This document shows, piece by piece, positions 9,466 to 19,566 of a stretch of 64,000 nucleotides of DNA. Source of the DNA: Setophaga petechia (Eukaryota > Chordata > Aves > Passeriformes > Parulidae); assembly GCA_024362935.1 (NCBI GenBank), contig JANCRA010000061.1, positions 3,224,001 through 3,288,000 of the forward strand. The letters run 5' to 3'. The notes under the pieces are model-generated. The model saw nothing but the letters and a program-made list of their open reading frames with translations, had not been told where the DNA came from and did not search any database. Made by a program: the position numbers and the translations under genes. Numbering within the stretch: the stretch's first letter is position 1; each line of letters opens with the position of its first letter.

Positions 9466-9653
9466 CTGAGCAGAGGAAGATCTTTTAGACAGGGACCTCC
9501 TGATCTCCCGAATCATTTTCTCTACGGCAAGGCCTAGATCTGCTGGTGGCCATTGCTCCTCGCCAGGTGCGTTCTGTGCTGAGCTGGAGGCCGTCCATGC
9601 TGCGCAAGCTGCACTGCCAGCGGGAGCGCTGGGCCCTGAAGGGCCCGGGGTGG
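9466..9653 (-). CDS. Candidate upstream coding exon
   Basis: This 188-base segment has acceptor TTTGGATTCTTGCAG|CC and donor CTCAG|GTAATT. Only one of its three frames is open across the whole exon. It encodes a Pro/Ala/Ser-rich start and then a basic amphipathic helix (AVEKMIREIRRSLSKRS). It begins needing one base from an upstream exon and ends in phase 0. It probably belongs to the same gene as the exons below 9031, but the phase gap means a missing exon between them. The protein family is not recognised. Confidence 0.45.
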
Positions 9654-9892
9654 CTGCAAGAATCCAAACACATTGGTCAGGCTCCACAACGTGGCTGTAG
9701 GACACAGTGCTCTAGTGCCGCTGTGGATCAAACATCATGGGAAGCATGCAGCAAAACCAGGCAGAGAATCTTTTGGCCTCCTAGGTGCCCCTTCCTAGTA
9801 GGCTTGACAACTTCTGGCCGAGAATGACAGAGCCTTGTGGAAAACTACTTCAAACGGTCACTTTTCATGACCTTTTGGAAAAACAAGGCTAC

Positions 9893-10665
9893 AACTCTTT
9901 TTGTACCTCATGGGTCGTAGGCTGGGGGCTGCTGCTCCCTGTGGAGCTGATGGCAGCTGCAGGGCTGGATCCCAAGCACCTCCCGCTCGGCCGGAGGCAG
10001 CTGCTCCCCGTAGAGCTCCGGCAAGCGGCTGCGGGGCCCCTCCCGCCCGAGCGGCAGCGGCCGCTCCCCGTGGAGCCCGAGGAAGTCACAGGGCGGGATC
10101 CCGAGTGAGATAAACAGGGCAGGAGACTTTTTCTCCTTTCAATGCCTTTATTAAAAGTGATCAGCTCAAGGTTGGGGGGCTTGCTGCGTCCGCAGCTTCT
10201 CTGTCTTCACTCCCAGGGTGACTCGGAGGAGGAGAAAAGTGCAGCTTTGTTCCATAGGGGGCAGAGCTGGGGGTCCTGTCCTCACGGGGGCAGTGGGTGT
10301 ATACCCCGTGTTACAACTTTCGGGTTTTGGAGTCAGCTGAGGTCTTTGCTCAGGGCAAGGGGCTAAAAAGGTCTTCAGCATCTCTGCAGGCTCAATACTT
10401 TGTTCCTCACGTCCAGACATCACTCTGATTTCTTAATTCTGTGTTGGCTCATTGTTTTTGGAGTCTTTTGGTAACTTTGATGGGGTGACTTTCCCATGGC
10501 ATGCTGGTTCTGAAGTTATTTTGCATGCCCTCTGATGTACCCCCTTCATGTCGCTTCCTTTCACTGTGAGAAGTGCTATCAACCTGGCTTTTAGGCAGGG
10601 TGGTCCTGATACAAAAGGAGTAATTAACGAAAACGACTGGTGATTACAATAACAAACAGGTAGAA
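9893..10665 (-). mobile_element. LTR-like element
   Basis: The minus strand has AATAAA at 10152-10147, followed by a GC-rich stretch with three diverged repeats (9929-10105). The layout and words around the poly(A) signal resemble avian betaretroviral-type LTRs as I know them. Terminal dinucleotides and target-site duplications were not found, so both ends are approximate. It lies in what would be an early intron of the minus-strand gene candidate. Confidence 0.4.
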
Positions 10666-10753
10666 CTCTACCTTGGCAGCAACTGGTTTAACTTCTTCAC
10701 TCTGCAACCTTTTTAAAAAAAAAATTGGCAGATTTTTTACTTACAGCGCCGAG

Positions 10754-11060
10754 CATCTCTCACTCAGCGGGCAGCGGCAGCTCCGCCATGACGCCAATCA
10801 CGGGCCGTGGCCAACGCGCCCCCAGCGACACGGCCGCGGCTGCACCGGCGGCGCTCGGCCTGAGGGGGGCGCTGCGCTCGGGCGGGGCCCGGACTTGGCG
10901 GGGACGAGCGCAGCAGAGCCGGGGCTGCGGGCACAGCGCGGGCGGGGCGGCTCCGGGGCTGGCCGGGCTCGGCTCGGCTCGGCACGGCGCAGCACAGCAG
11001 GTTCCGGCAGGGCAGGGAAGGGCAGGGCAGGGCACTGGCAGCAGTGGCAGGCTCTGTCCC
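10754..11060 (-). promoter_or_regulatory. CpG-rich region, likely promoter and first exon of minus-strand gene
   Basis: This stretch is markedly GC- and CpG-rich compared with its surroundings, with repeated GGGGCGG-type and GGCTCGGCTC words. Reading the minus strand, an ATG at 10789 in a good context opens only nine codons before TGA, a possible uORF. A second ATG at 10756 leads in frame to a strong donor GGCGCT|GTAAGT at 10745/10744. That would give a first exon ending in phase 0. Promoter function is inferred from composition only. Confidence 0.5.
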
Positions 11061-12880
11061 CACGCTGCATCCCGTGCCTGGGTAACCATCAGGGACAGAG
11101 AGGAAGGACATTGCTCTGGCTTGGCTGGGGAAAGGATGAAAAGGGGTGATTAGAAAACATTCATTTGGTCTCCTTTTCAGCCGACTAGCTGGTTTTATCT
11201 CAGCATGTCTGCCTGTCTTTGGCAGAATTGGCACATTTCTCGTGATTTGGAGTCAGCTACGGCAGCAGGAATGGGCAGCAATTTTGTCAGCATTGATATC
11301 AAAGCCCAAGTGCTGCCCCATGGATGGATGTTGCTTTCTTCAAGGGATTTCTTGTGGCCTGGAGTTGTAGCGAACTCACACTGATGTCTTCCTAAACAAT
11401 ATTGCCTTTTTCTTTCGTCCGGAATCACCTCTTCTTTTCTTTCCCCCATCTGGGGAGAGTTCCCATGCAAATGCCTCCTGCAGCCAACTCTTGTCACTGC
11501 AGACTGACAAAGGAGATCTTGCAATACAGAGAGACTCCCTAGAGCTGCTGTGGAGAGCTGAAAGGGGAAGCTTTGTCCCTTAGTCTTGAAGTCTTGTTGG
11601 GGAGCTGCTTGTGCTCTGAGGGACGGACACCAATGATGTTTATCCAGGCCTTGCAGGTTCATTCCTGAGCTTCCTGACAGTGCTGGACAAGCCATGTGCC
11701 AGAGTTTCTGCTGGTGGGGACAGCTGGTTTCATTCTCCTCTTGGTTTTCTCCCCGAGCCTGCCCAGGGCTCAAGGAGGAACCAAGGCCAGGTGTGGCCTT
11801 GTCCATTTTCTTCATGCACAAACGTAAAGACGTGTTTCACCAGTGAATGCGTGCAACAATCCTTTTGATAGTAATACTTGGTTAAGAAGCAGATACATAG
11901 AACATTGGGTTGGAAAGGTCATCTAGGGGGCAGCTTTGGCTCAGGTCCTGTTGTTGAGCTTCAGTCAGGGTCTGCTGTTCAGGCCTTAGTCCTTTGGTAT
12001 TTTGTGGTGCAAATCACACTTGTGCAGAGCTGGAAACAAACAAGTCTGTCTTTAGCACACTTGAGACAGGGAACTGGATTAGGCCTGCAAGGCCAGGCTA
12101 GGGCCAAGAGCAGGCCAGCACTCTGCTTTTGCCCACAGGCAGCTCTCCAGAGCAAGAAGCCACTCCTGCCCAGGGGCTGAGGTGCCCCAAGCTGCCTCCC
12201 CGCTGTGCAGCTCTGCAGAGCCCGCGGAGCGCAGGATCCTGGGCAGCCAGGGCAGCCCAGCTGCCTTGGAGCACAAGGAGTGGCCCAGAGAGAAGCTGCT
12301 GCCCTTTGCTTTGGAACTGTTCCTCAGAGTCTTGTCATTAATCCACAGTGTCTAATATGTTTTCCTTTCCTCTCCCGAATTTAACAGAGCTTTTTGAGAA
12401 AATTGACTGATGTAGCTTCTGCTGCTGGTGGTGGTGCTTTTGTCTGTAGGTGAGGGCAGGTGATTTGAACCATGGATGGAGTCCATTGTTAACACCCCAG
12501 CTTTGCCAAGTCAAGAAAACCATTCACAATTGGGCAACCGGTGCTGAGCAGTTTTCATAATTTTTGGAAAGCTACCACCTTGAGAAACCCAACAGATTTT
12601 CCTCCAGGAGGATACCAGCAGTAGCATGATGCCAATGTTTTCCACCTCTTTTCTGTGACTTTGTTGCTTTTAAGAGTTCCTCAGTGCCCATCAAGAATGA
12701 AATTACCTGTGATAATGTGATGTGAGAGCCATATGTTGTTTGTTGCCACGTGAGTGTTCATGACAAGCTGGACACCCCACTCGTGGCTCTGTCGAGTTAA
12801 ATTCATCCCAATTCTGTGCAGACAGCAGCCCCGAGATGCTGAGAAGAGCGAGCACAGTGGGGGGGTGTGCATGCACACAC
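11061..12880. other. GC-moderate region without a supported gene
   Basis: The longest ORF (11195-11821, minus) has no recognisable domain and looks like chance. Near 11893-11925 there is a short antisense CR1-like end. A plus-strand open stretch at 12141-12348 follows an acceptor-like CTTTTGCCCACAG and could be an old exon, but nothing else supports it. Confidence 0.3.
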
Positions 12881-12949
12881 CCGGGGCTGACTGCTGTGTG
12901 GGCAGATGGTTTTGCAGTGTTGTAAATCTTCACTCTTCAAAGTTAGAGA

Positions 12950-13110
12950 AGTATATAAAATCTGTATGAATTAAAAATATTTATCAAAAGATATCAAAAT
13001 ATATCCCACAGCACATGTGAATTTATGATATATGTAATTTATCATATATATACTACATATTATATATTTTAATATAGGTACTTTAATAATTGGAATATAT
13101 AAAACATATA
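12950..13110. repeat. AT-rich low-complexity tract
   Basis: The sequence is almost entirely A and T with many TATATA and ATATTT words. No tandem unit is exact. Confidence 0.7.
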
Positions 13111-13785
13111 CGTGATCTTTTTCTAAGCCATTGCCTGTGGGTCATGCAGACCATCTCCTAGTGTTACTACATTTCTGTATTCTGGTACTACTTATTATAG
13201 CATCCATTTCCCTGGGAGTTCCTTCAGGGAACTTAACACAAACTTTACACATCATTTCAATGCTTGTCAGACTTGTTGCTTCCCATTTCTCCAACCTCCT
13301 TCTGGATTTTGGGGCATCTCAGCACTTGTGTCCATGGCTCTTCCTTCATCCCCAGCCTGCAGCAGTCACAGTCTCTGCTGCCTCCCCCTTGCTGCAGCTC
13401 ATTTTCCAAAGTGCTGCCAAAGGCAGCAGAACTGGCTCAGGATCCCTGCTGGCTTCTGATCTCTGGGATGAGCTTCAGAGGGACACTTGGAGCGCTTCCT
13501 GAAGAGCTGCTCGTGGGATGAGGGGTGGATTTGTCCTCCCTGGGTGGCTCCTGCTTGGATTCTGTGCTCAGTGGAGTCCGGGAGTTTTCTCAGCAGCCTC
13601 TGCAGCGAGTTCTGAGCCAACGTGGGGCTCTGCTGCCAGCCCAAATCTGCGCTTCCCTTGCCCAGCCTGAGTGCAAGTGAGGCATGTGCTGGGCATGGCT
13701 GGAGATTTGCATGGCCAAAATCCTCCAGCATTTACATCTGCCCATGGCTTTGGGTAGCACAAATCTCCACTTTCAGTTGAATCAT
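13111..13785. other. No supported gene
   Basis: Open frames on both strands are short, overlap each other and lack domains. I see no splice-flanked exon that I would defend. Confidence 0.4.
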
Positions 13786-14535
13786 TCCATTTATTGCAGA
13801 TACACCTGCACTAGTAATGTACAAATATGCAAAAAACCCTTATGTTCAAAATGAAATTTGTTTTGAACTTTTGTTGCCAATGTATAAACATGCAAATATC
13901 AATTTAAGTTTAAAATCTAATTTATTGTGAGGATCGTGCTTTGTAAATATATATAAATATCAACTTCAGTTAAAAAATAATTTATTGCAACTCTCTACAA
14001 CTCGCTCTACACAAATATGAATTGAAGTTTAACAATTAAATTTTTTACATATTACTACATCTGTATGGCCCATATACAAATACAGGAATATCAATATCCC
14101 TCTTTAAAGAATCTCAGATGCAGAACTAAATTAATAGAATTTTAGAACTATGCAACTCCATATATATTTAAATAGAAGTAAATGTATATATGTCCTTAAG
14201 AATATATAGATGTAAATATGTATTTTGTATTTCAGTACATATATGACATATATAATACACACATATAAATATGCAAATATAAATTAAATATAAATATACA
14301 AATATCAATGGACCAATTAAAAAATCCATACAACCCCAGCAATAGAACTACACAGCTACAGAGCTGTACAAGTATGTAAATATAACTACAGATGTAAACA
14401 GATGAATATACATGCATCAATATAACAACATACATACATAATACCCCTACACAAATATCAGTCAGTGTACGTAAATAGCCCTATACTTGTAACTATCCAA
14501 ATCTAACTCTACACATCCATAAACAGCACTAGATC
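13786..14535. repeat. AT-rich degenerate repeat tract
   Basis: Related words recur at intervals of roughly 70-100 bases, such as AAATATCAATTTAAGTTT near 13900, AAATATCAACTTCAGTT near 13950 and AAATATGAATTGAAGTTT near 14015, each followed by an ATTTATT- or ATTTTTT-type stretch. The later part keeps ACAAATATCA-type words. It looks like an old tandem array with heavy divergence. Confidence 0.55.
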
Positions 14536-14544
14536 AGGAGGGAT

Positions 14545-14700
14545 TGCAGCCACCGATGTTCCCAGGCTCTCCCTCGATCTCTTCCTCCCGTGCAGAGCAG
14601 CTCTCCTGGACAGGAACAGCAGATGGGACATCTGGCAAGCAAAGGGAACACTGAGTGAGTATGGGGACGTTTCCTCTGGCAGCAGCTGCACTTCCATCAG
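14545..14700 (-). pseudogene. Decayed relative of the last-exon region at 6.8-6.95 kb
   Basis: Several blocks match the segment at 6800-6945 in order, including CAGCTCTCCTGGA and a GCAAGCAAAG(G)GAAC-type block. The shared frame (ATG 14697 to 14509) corresponds to the frame of the candidate terminal exon. The acceptor AG present at 6945 is missing here, and the open frame runs longer. It is therefore probably a non-functional duplicate fragment. Divergence is substantial, so the duplication is old. Confidence 0.4.
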
Positions 14701-14737
14701 GGAAGAGGAAATGTCAGAGCCTCCCCAGGAGGGTCAG

Positions 14738-15127
14738 TGTCACAGACATGTTTTCATTAAAAACCCTTTCTTAAGATTTTTCTTCCTGAGAAGCTGAGAA
14801 GCTTCAAGAACAAAATGTAAACAATGGTTATCTGCTGCTGTGGAATGCAACAGGTGCATCTCTGATTGGCCCATCTTAGATGTTTATGATTAATGGCCAA
14901 TCCCAGCCCAGTTAGCTTGGACTCTTTGTCCGAGATACAAACCTTTATTATTCATTCCTTTCTCTTCTTAGCTTAGATAGCCTTCTGAGATGAAACTTTT
15001 CCTTCTATTCTTTTTAGTATAGTTTTAATGTAATGTATATAATAAAATAAAAAATCAAGCCTTCTGAACATAGAGTCAACATTCTCGTCTCTTCCCTCAC
15101 CTGAAAATCCCTGTGAACACCGTCACA
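14738..15127 (+). mobile_element. Solo LTR with 6-bp target-site duplication
   Basis: The element starts TGTCACAGAC and ends CCGTCACA, giving TG...CA ends, and is flanked by GGTCAG at 14732-14737 and 15128-15133. It is 390 bp long and has a poly(A)-signal-like ATAATAAAATAAA near 15040, so it reads on the plus strand. No internal viral sequence is present. A 6-bp duplication fits a betaretrovirus-type (class II) integrase. The same family recurs inverted at 41849-42274. Confidence 0.9.
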
Positions 15128-15133
15128 GGTCAG

Positions 15134-17779
15134 AAGGAAAAGCAGCCGAGCGGGCCAGGCTGTGGTGAGCTGTTCACTTCTTTCAGGCATCCCAGTTGCT
15201 CTGAGGGAACTCCCTCATGTCACGTTATTGAACCACCTCTGCACTTACCAAGATGGTGGCCCCCAAAGCAATCAGTATTTATGTCTCCAGCTGCTTGCAC
15301 CAATGACAGGGAATGTCCTCTAACAGTGCTGGGGCACAAAGTTACCTTCCACAGGTCATCTGACAGGGCCCTTGGAATTTTTATAGCATTTCTTTTTCTT
15401 TCCCCTTTATCAGTGCTAAAATGCATGTTTCTCTTCCAAGCTTGAATTTTTTCAGTGATCCTGTCAAGCCTTTTCTCAGAAGCTTTTATCATGGAATTGA
15501 GTGTTAATTTCAGCAATTTCGGTGGTTTTCTGTGTGATTTATACAAATTTTGTGTTAGTTAAGGCACCACCTGGGAAAGTACCAAGAGAAAAAGGATGTT
15601 TCTCGATGTCAGTTCACTAGTGGAATATTCATGGATAGAGAGAGTGATTAGCTGAATTTTACATCTACTCCTAACCTGAATGTGCAAAAGGTAACTTGGG
15701 GAGAAATTGAAGCCAGATCTCTCCTTCTACCAGCCTGTATTCAAATGTAAAGTAAATAGAGCACGGTGAGAATGTCAGTGTTCCCTTCCTAAAGTGCCTG
15801 ATTAAGGGTGTTCTTCAAGTAATGGAGATAAAATCTGGGTGGGCATTCCTAATTTCCAGACACTCATTGTCAATTTCATTGACTCTGAAAACAGCAGAGA
15901 TGTGCACATCATACCTTATCAATCTATTTGGAGATGTTTTAGGTTCAGATTCTCTGAGGCTTCAGCTTTTTAGATCTCCAGACAATGCTTCCAGGAATCT
16001 AAATGGCCTTCAGAAATAATTTTTTTCTCCTTTTTTCCTCAGTCTTTGCACTCGTGTACACCAGAGAATTTCAGTGAATGGATTCCACTTTAATCCAGCT
16101 CCAAGCTGAATCTCTCAGCTGTGTTTATGCAGAGACACTGAATGTGTCTCTTCTGCACAGTGCAATTTTAAAATCTTTATTCCTTATTATCTCTGCCGTT
16201 CTTTTTCTGTTTTAGCTTACAAATGCATGCACATGTATCAGAAATGACTTCTTTTTTTCCTACATCACTTCCTGCCTAGTCATTTCTTGTTATCTTGTTC
16301 TGATGCTTTGCTATTGTCATATGTTTTATTCTAAGTGCACTTGTGTTTTCTTGAATGTGGAAGTTTTATAATGCAATGCTCTCATTCACCTGCTTTCATG
16401 AAACCCTTCATTAACATTAGCACAAATAACTGTGTGTATCCTTTCTGCTTTGTAGAAGATTTGGGAAACCCAAGTCCTGCTTAGCTACAAAAATAATAAA
16501 AACTCCCCTAAGAGCTTAAGTTAATGGTAAAGCAACTGCAGCTGCTTATACACTTCACAGAAATTGGGAGAAAAGACACTGCAAATATTGAGGAATGCAG
16601 TGCAAGCACAATGAGCAACCCTCTGTTATCCAGACAGACTGATGTCACTGGCAAAATTCCCTCTTTTCCAAAGGGTTTTCATTTGCTTTGGCTGCACTTT
16701 ATATGGCTGCAAGTCACATTTCCCTTGATTTAAGGAAATCTCTTTGCAGTTCTTGAAGAAGTCACCCTTGGAGGAATTACTCAGTTCTGCAGTCCTCATT
16801 ATATGCCCTGTTTTAAAAGACTTTTATGGTATTTTCCCTTTCTCTCTGTGTTTTTACACTTGTTCAGCAAGGTTTTCTTTCTAAGATTATTAATTACAAT
16901 ATCCCAAAGGAGTAAAAAAGTTATTGGTAATTTTTCCCTAAGTATTTAAAAAAAGAATAATAAACAAATCTGTATAAATGCTGGATGTAAAATGCAAACA
17001 AAAATAAACTTGAGAGTTCTCCCAAAAACCGTAAGAAAAACCCCTGTGTATTCTATAAAAACCACATCATTCATCTATAGAACACAAAAAGGAGCATGTT
17101 CTAGAAGATAAAATTTGTACCACCGTGCTACACAGAATTATATGCTTTCAAGCTTTTTGCCCTGCAGGGGCAGTGCCATTCTCTGAACTGCAATGCTCTG
17201 AGCATGTTCTGCCCACCATGGCAGCTTTCTGCTCTCCCCTGGTACAGATCATCCTCCCAGCAAAGGGGGGGCGCAGCCACCACAACTCGCAGCACTTCCC
17301 ACACAGCAAGAACCTGAGGCAGAGAGAGATGGCTTTCACCTGCTGCTGCGGGTTCTAATAGTGCCACCTCTCGGCTGCTGAAAGCCTGAATTTCTGTGCC
17401 CTCTTCTCCTTCCCCAAATGTTACATTGTGCACCCCAAACCTGCAAGCTGTTCCTCTCATCCAGGAGGAATGCCTACCCCACCTGTACTTCAATGCCACC
17501 ACTTGGCTCAGCCTCCTTTCCTTAGACCTACAGTTTTTTTCCCAGTGCCTGCTCTTCAGAAAGGCATGTTCCAGAACTTAGCAAGACAGCAGGGGTGATG
17601 AATGGATTGAGAGCAGCCCTGTGGAGAAGGAGTGGGAGAGATCCTTGAGAAGGACATTGGATATGAGCTGGCACTGTGTGCTTGCAGCCCTGAAACCCCT
17701 CTGTACCTGTGTCTAAAGAGGGATGTCCAACAGGTCAAGGGAGGGAATTCTTTCCCTCTGCTCGAGTGAGAGGCAGGAG
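15134..17779. other. No supported gene
   Basis: AT-rich sequence with scattered short ORFs. The longest, at 17128-17502 minus, has no recognisable domain. I see no splice-flanked coding segment I would defend. Confidence 0.4.
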
Positions 17780-17946
17780 CAGGATGCCCGTGGATGTTGT
17801 GGATGTCCCGTCATTGGCATTGTTCAGGGTCAGGTTGGATGAGGGACTGAAGAACCTGGTCTAGTGGAAAGTGTCCCTGACCATGGCAGAGGGCTTGGAC
17901 TAGATGATCTCTAAAGGTCCCTTCCATCCCCACCCTTTCTGTCATT
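17780..17946 (+). mobile_element. CR1 LINE 3' fragment
   Basis: The stretch TTGGACTAGATGATCTCTAA, followed by AAGGTCCCTTCCATCCC, is the typical CR1 3' UTR end. It is 5'-truncated as usual for CR1, and its terminal 8-bp repeat is degraded. Confidence 0.8.
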
Positions 17947-18945
17947 TCATCATTTCAGGGCACATGGCACAGGAGAGAAAAAGAAATGAAATGTGACCAT
18001 GGTAGCGAGTTAATGGGGGGAGTAATGGGGCACTGAAGTGCGAAGAACTCAAGATGAAATCTTGGGCAAGAGTTCTCTTAAAGCATGAAATGTCCATCTC
18101 CTGGAGTATCTGTGGCCTTAGTTTCCCCATGAAAGAGGGAATATCTTGGTACTCTGAAATTCCAGCTGCTGCCTGCATATTTAGACTGTTAAAAGTCCAA
18201 TTCCAAATGAAATGGAATATAGCTGCATACTTTGACAGGCACTTACTCTTAATAACAACACAAAGAAGTCCTGATGAACAAACTTCCATCTTTTTCCATG
18301 TGGACTTTGAAGCACCAAAATATGGCAGTGGACATCCTCCGTTTGCAAGGGTTTGAAAAGAGATCCCTGCACCCTGAGGCAGAGCCACGTGGTGGTTGCA
18401 CACAGCATCCTTGCCTCACACCAGCCAAGCCTCAAACCAGGAGAAATTAGTTCCAAGTGAAGAAAGAACTGCTTGGACTGATGACTCTCAGGGATGACAA
18501 CAGCCAGAGGCAAGAGGGGATGATGGCACAGCATGGCCCACGTGGCGATGGGTCCTGGGCTCTCCAGAATCATGACAGGGTTCCTCTGGTCCTTGTACCC
18601 CACTGTGGAGGGACAGCAACTCCAGCTCCTTCTGAGGCCCCTTCCTCCTGCTGGGGAGGAGCACAAAGGCACTGGATTCCAGAAACACAGACACTTGGGA
18701 AGTGGAGAGGGATGTGGCACTGTGGGCAAGTGCCAGCAGGAGTGGATGGGCTGGAGCAAAACATTCCTGCCTGCTTCTCCCTGAAGCAGGGGCAAAACCC
18801 ACCAGGGTGGGAGACTCTCACCTAGGGCTGGCACCAGCACCCAGGTTCTCCAAATCCCAGCATTGCCCAGGGAAAGGCAGTGACAGGAGGAGGCATCATC
18901 CAGTCACAGGCAGTCCATGCTGACTGGTCCCAGCACTCCGCTCCT
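17947..18945. other. No supported gene; GC-richer flank of RING gene pair
   Basis: ORFs on both strands here overlap one another and carry no domain. Homology with the second RING unit begins only at about 18950. Confidence 0.4.
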
Positions 18946-18949
18946 CACA

Positions 18950-19566
18950 GAAAGCCTTGGTGAGCTGTCAGGAGCAGGGATGAGACACAGGGCCATGGAC
19001 ACATGATGCAGGTGGCCAAGGCAGAGCAACATGGACAAGCTGAAAACAGGAAAAAATATTTTCATCTTTCTCTTGACAACATGCACTGGTGGGGACATTA
19101 CCTGCTGATGGAGGGTGACATCAGCGAGAGGCACATTGTGACATCTCGTCCCTCACTGCTTAAATACAGGCACGGGCAGAGATGGGGCCAGTCAGGCTCT
19201 GGCCTGACCTCCTACAGAGCGTGACTGTGAGGTGTGGAGGATCGATCCAGGTTTCCTTGGTCCTGAGTGGTGCCTCTTCTTGGCAGGTCCCAGTGCCAGT
19301 CCCAGAGCAACTGGCAGAGTTTCCCTAGTCCTGCCTAGCTGGGGCAACCAGGCACTGCGTGTGCTTGCAGCACAGTGTGAGCTGTGCAGGAAAGCATCCC
19401 CTCAAGGAAACATCCCTTCAGGGTGACCATGGGGCTCAGGGGGCAGGGGGGTGTCCTCCTCCAGCAGCCTGGCCATTCCTTCCTCCCCTCTCCTGCAGGG
19501 TGTGACACCAGTGACAGAGAACAGCTCCTGATTCTCAGTGCTCCCCATGGGCTGCAGAGGCCAAGT
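18950..19566 (+). promoter_or_regulatory. Upstream region of first TOPORS-like gene
   Basis: This region aligns by eye with the region upstream of the second gene (21745 on). It holds TGACATCA-type sites at 19117-19124 and a TGACATCT at 19139-19146, then CCTCACTGCTTAAATA near 19152-19167, where TTAAATA could act as a TATA-like box. The segment at about 19315-19560 has no counterpart in the second unit. Confidence 0.4.

Noticed and set aside
10760..11234. Long overlapping ORFs in the CpG-rich region on both strands
   Set aside because: High GC removes stop codons in all frames. Composition explains them.
11195..11821. 208-codon minus-strand ORF
   Set aside because: No domain, overlaps other open frames and has ordinary intergenic composition. 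Its size alone is not evidence in GC-moderate DNA.
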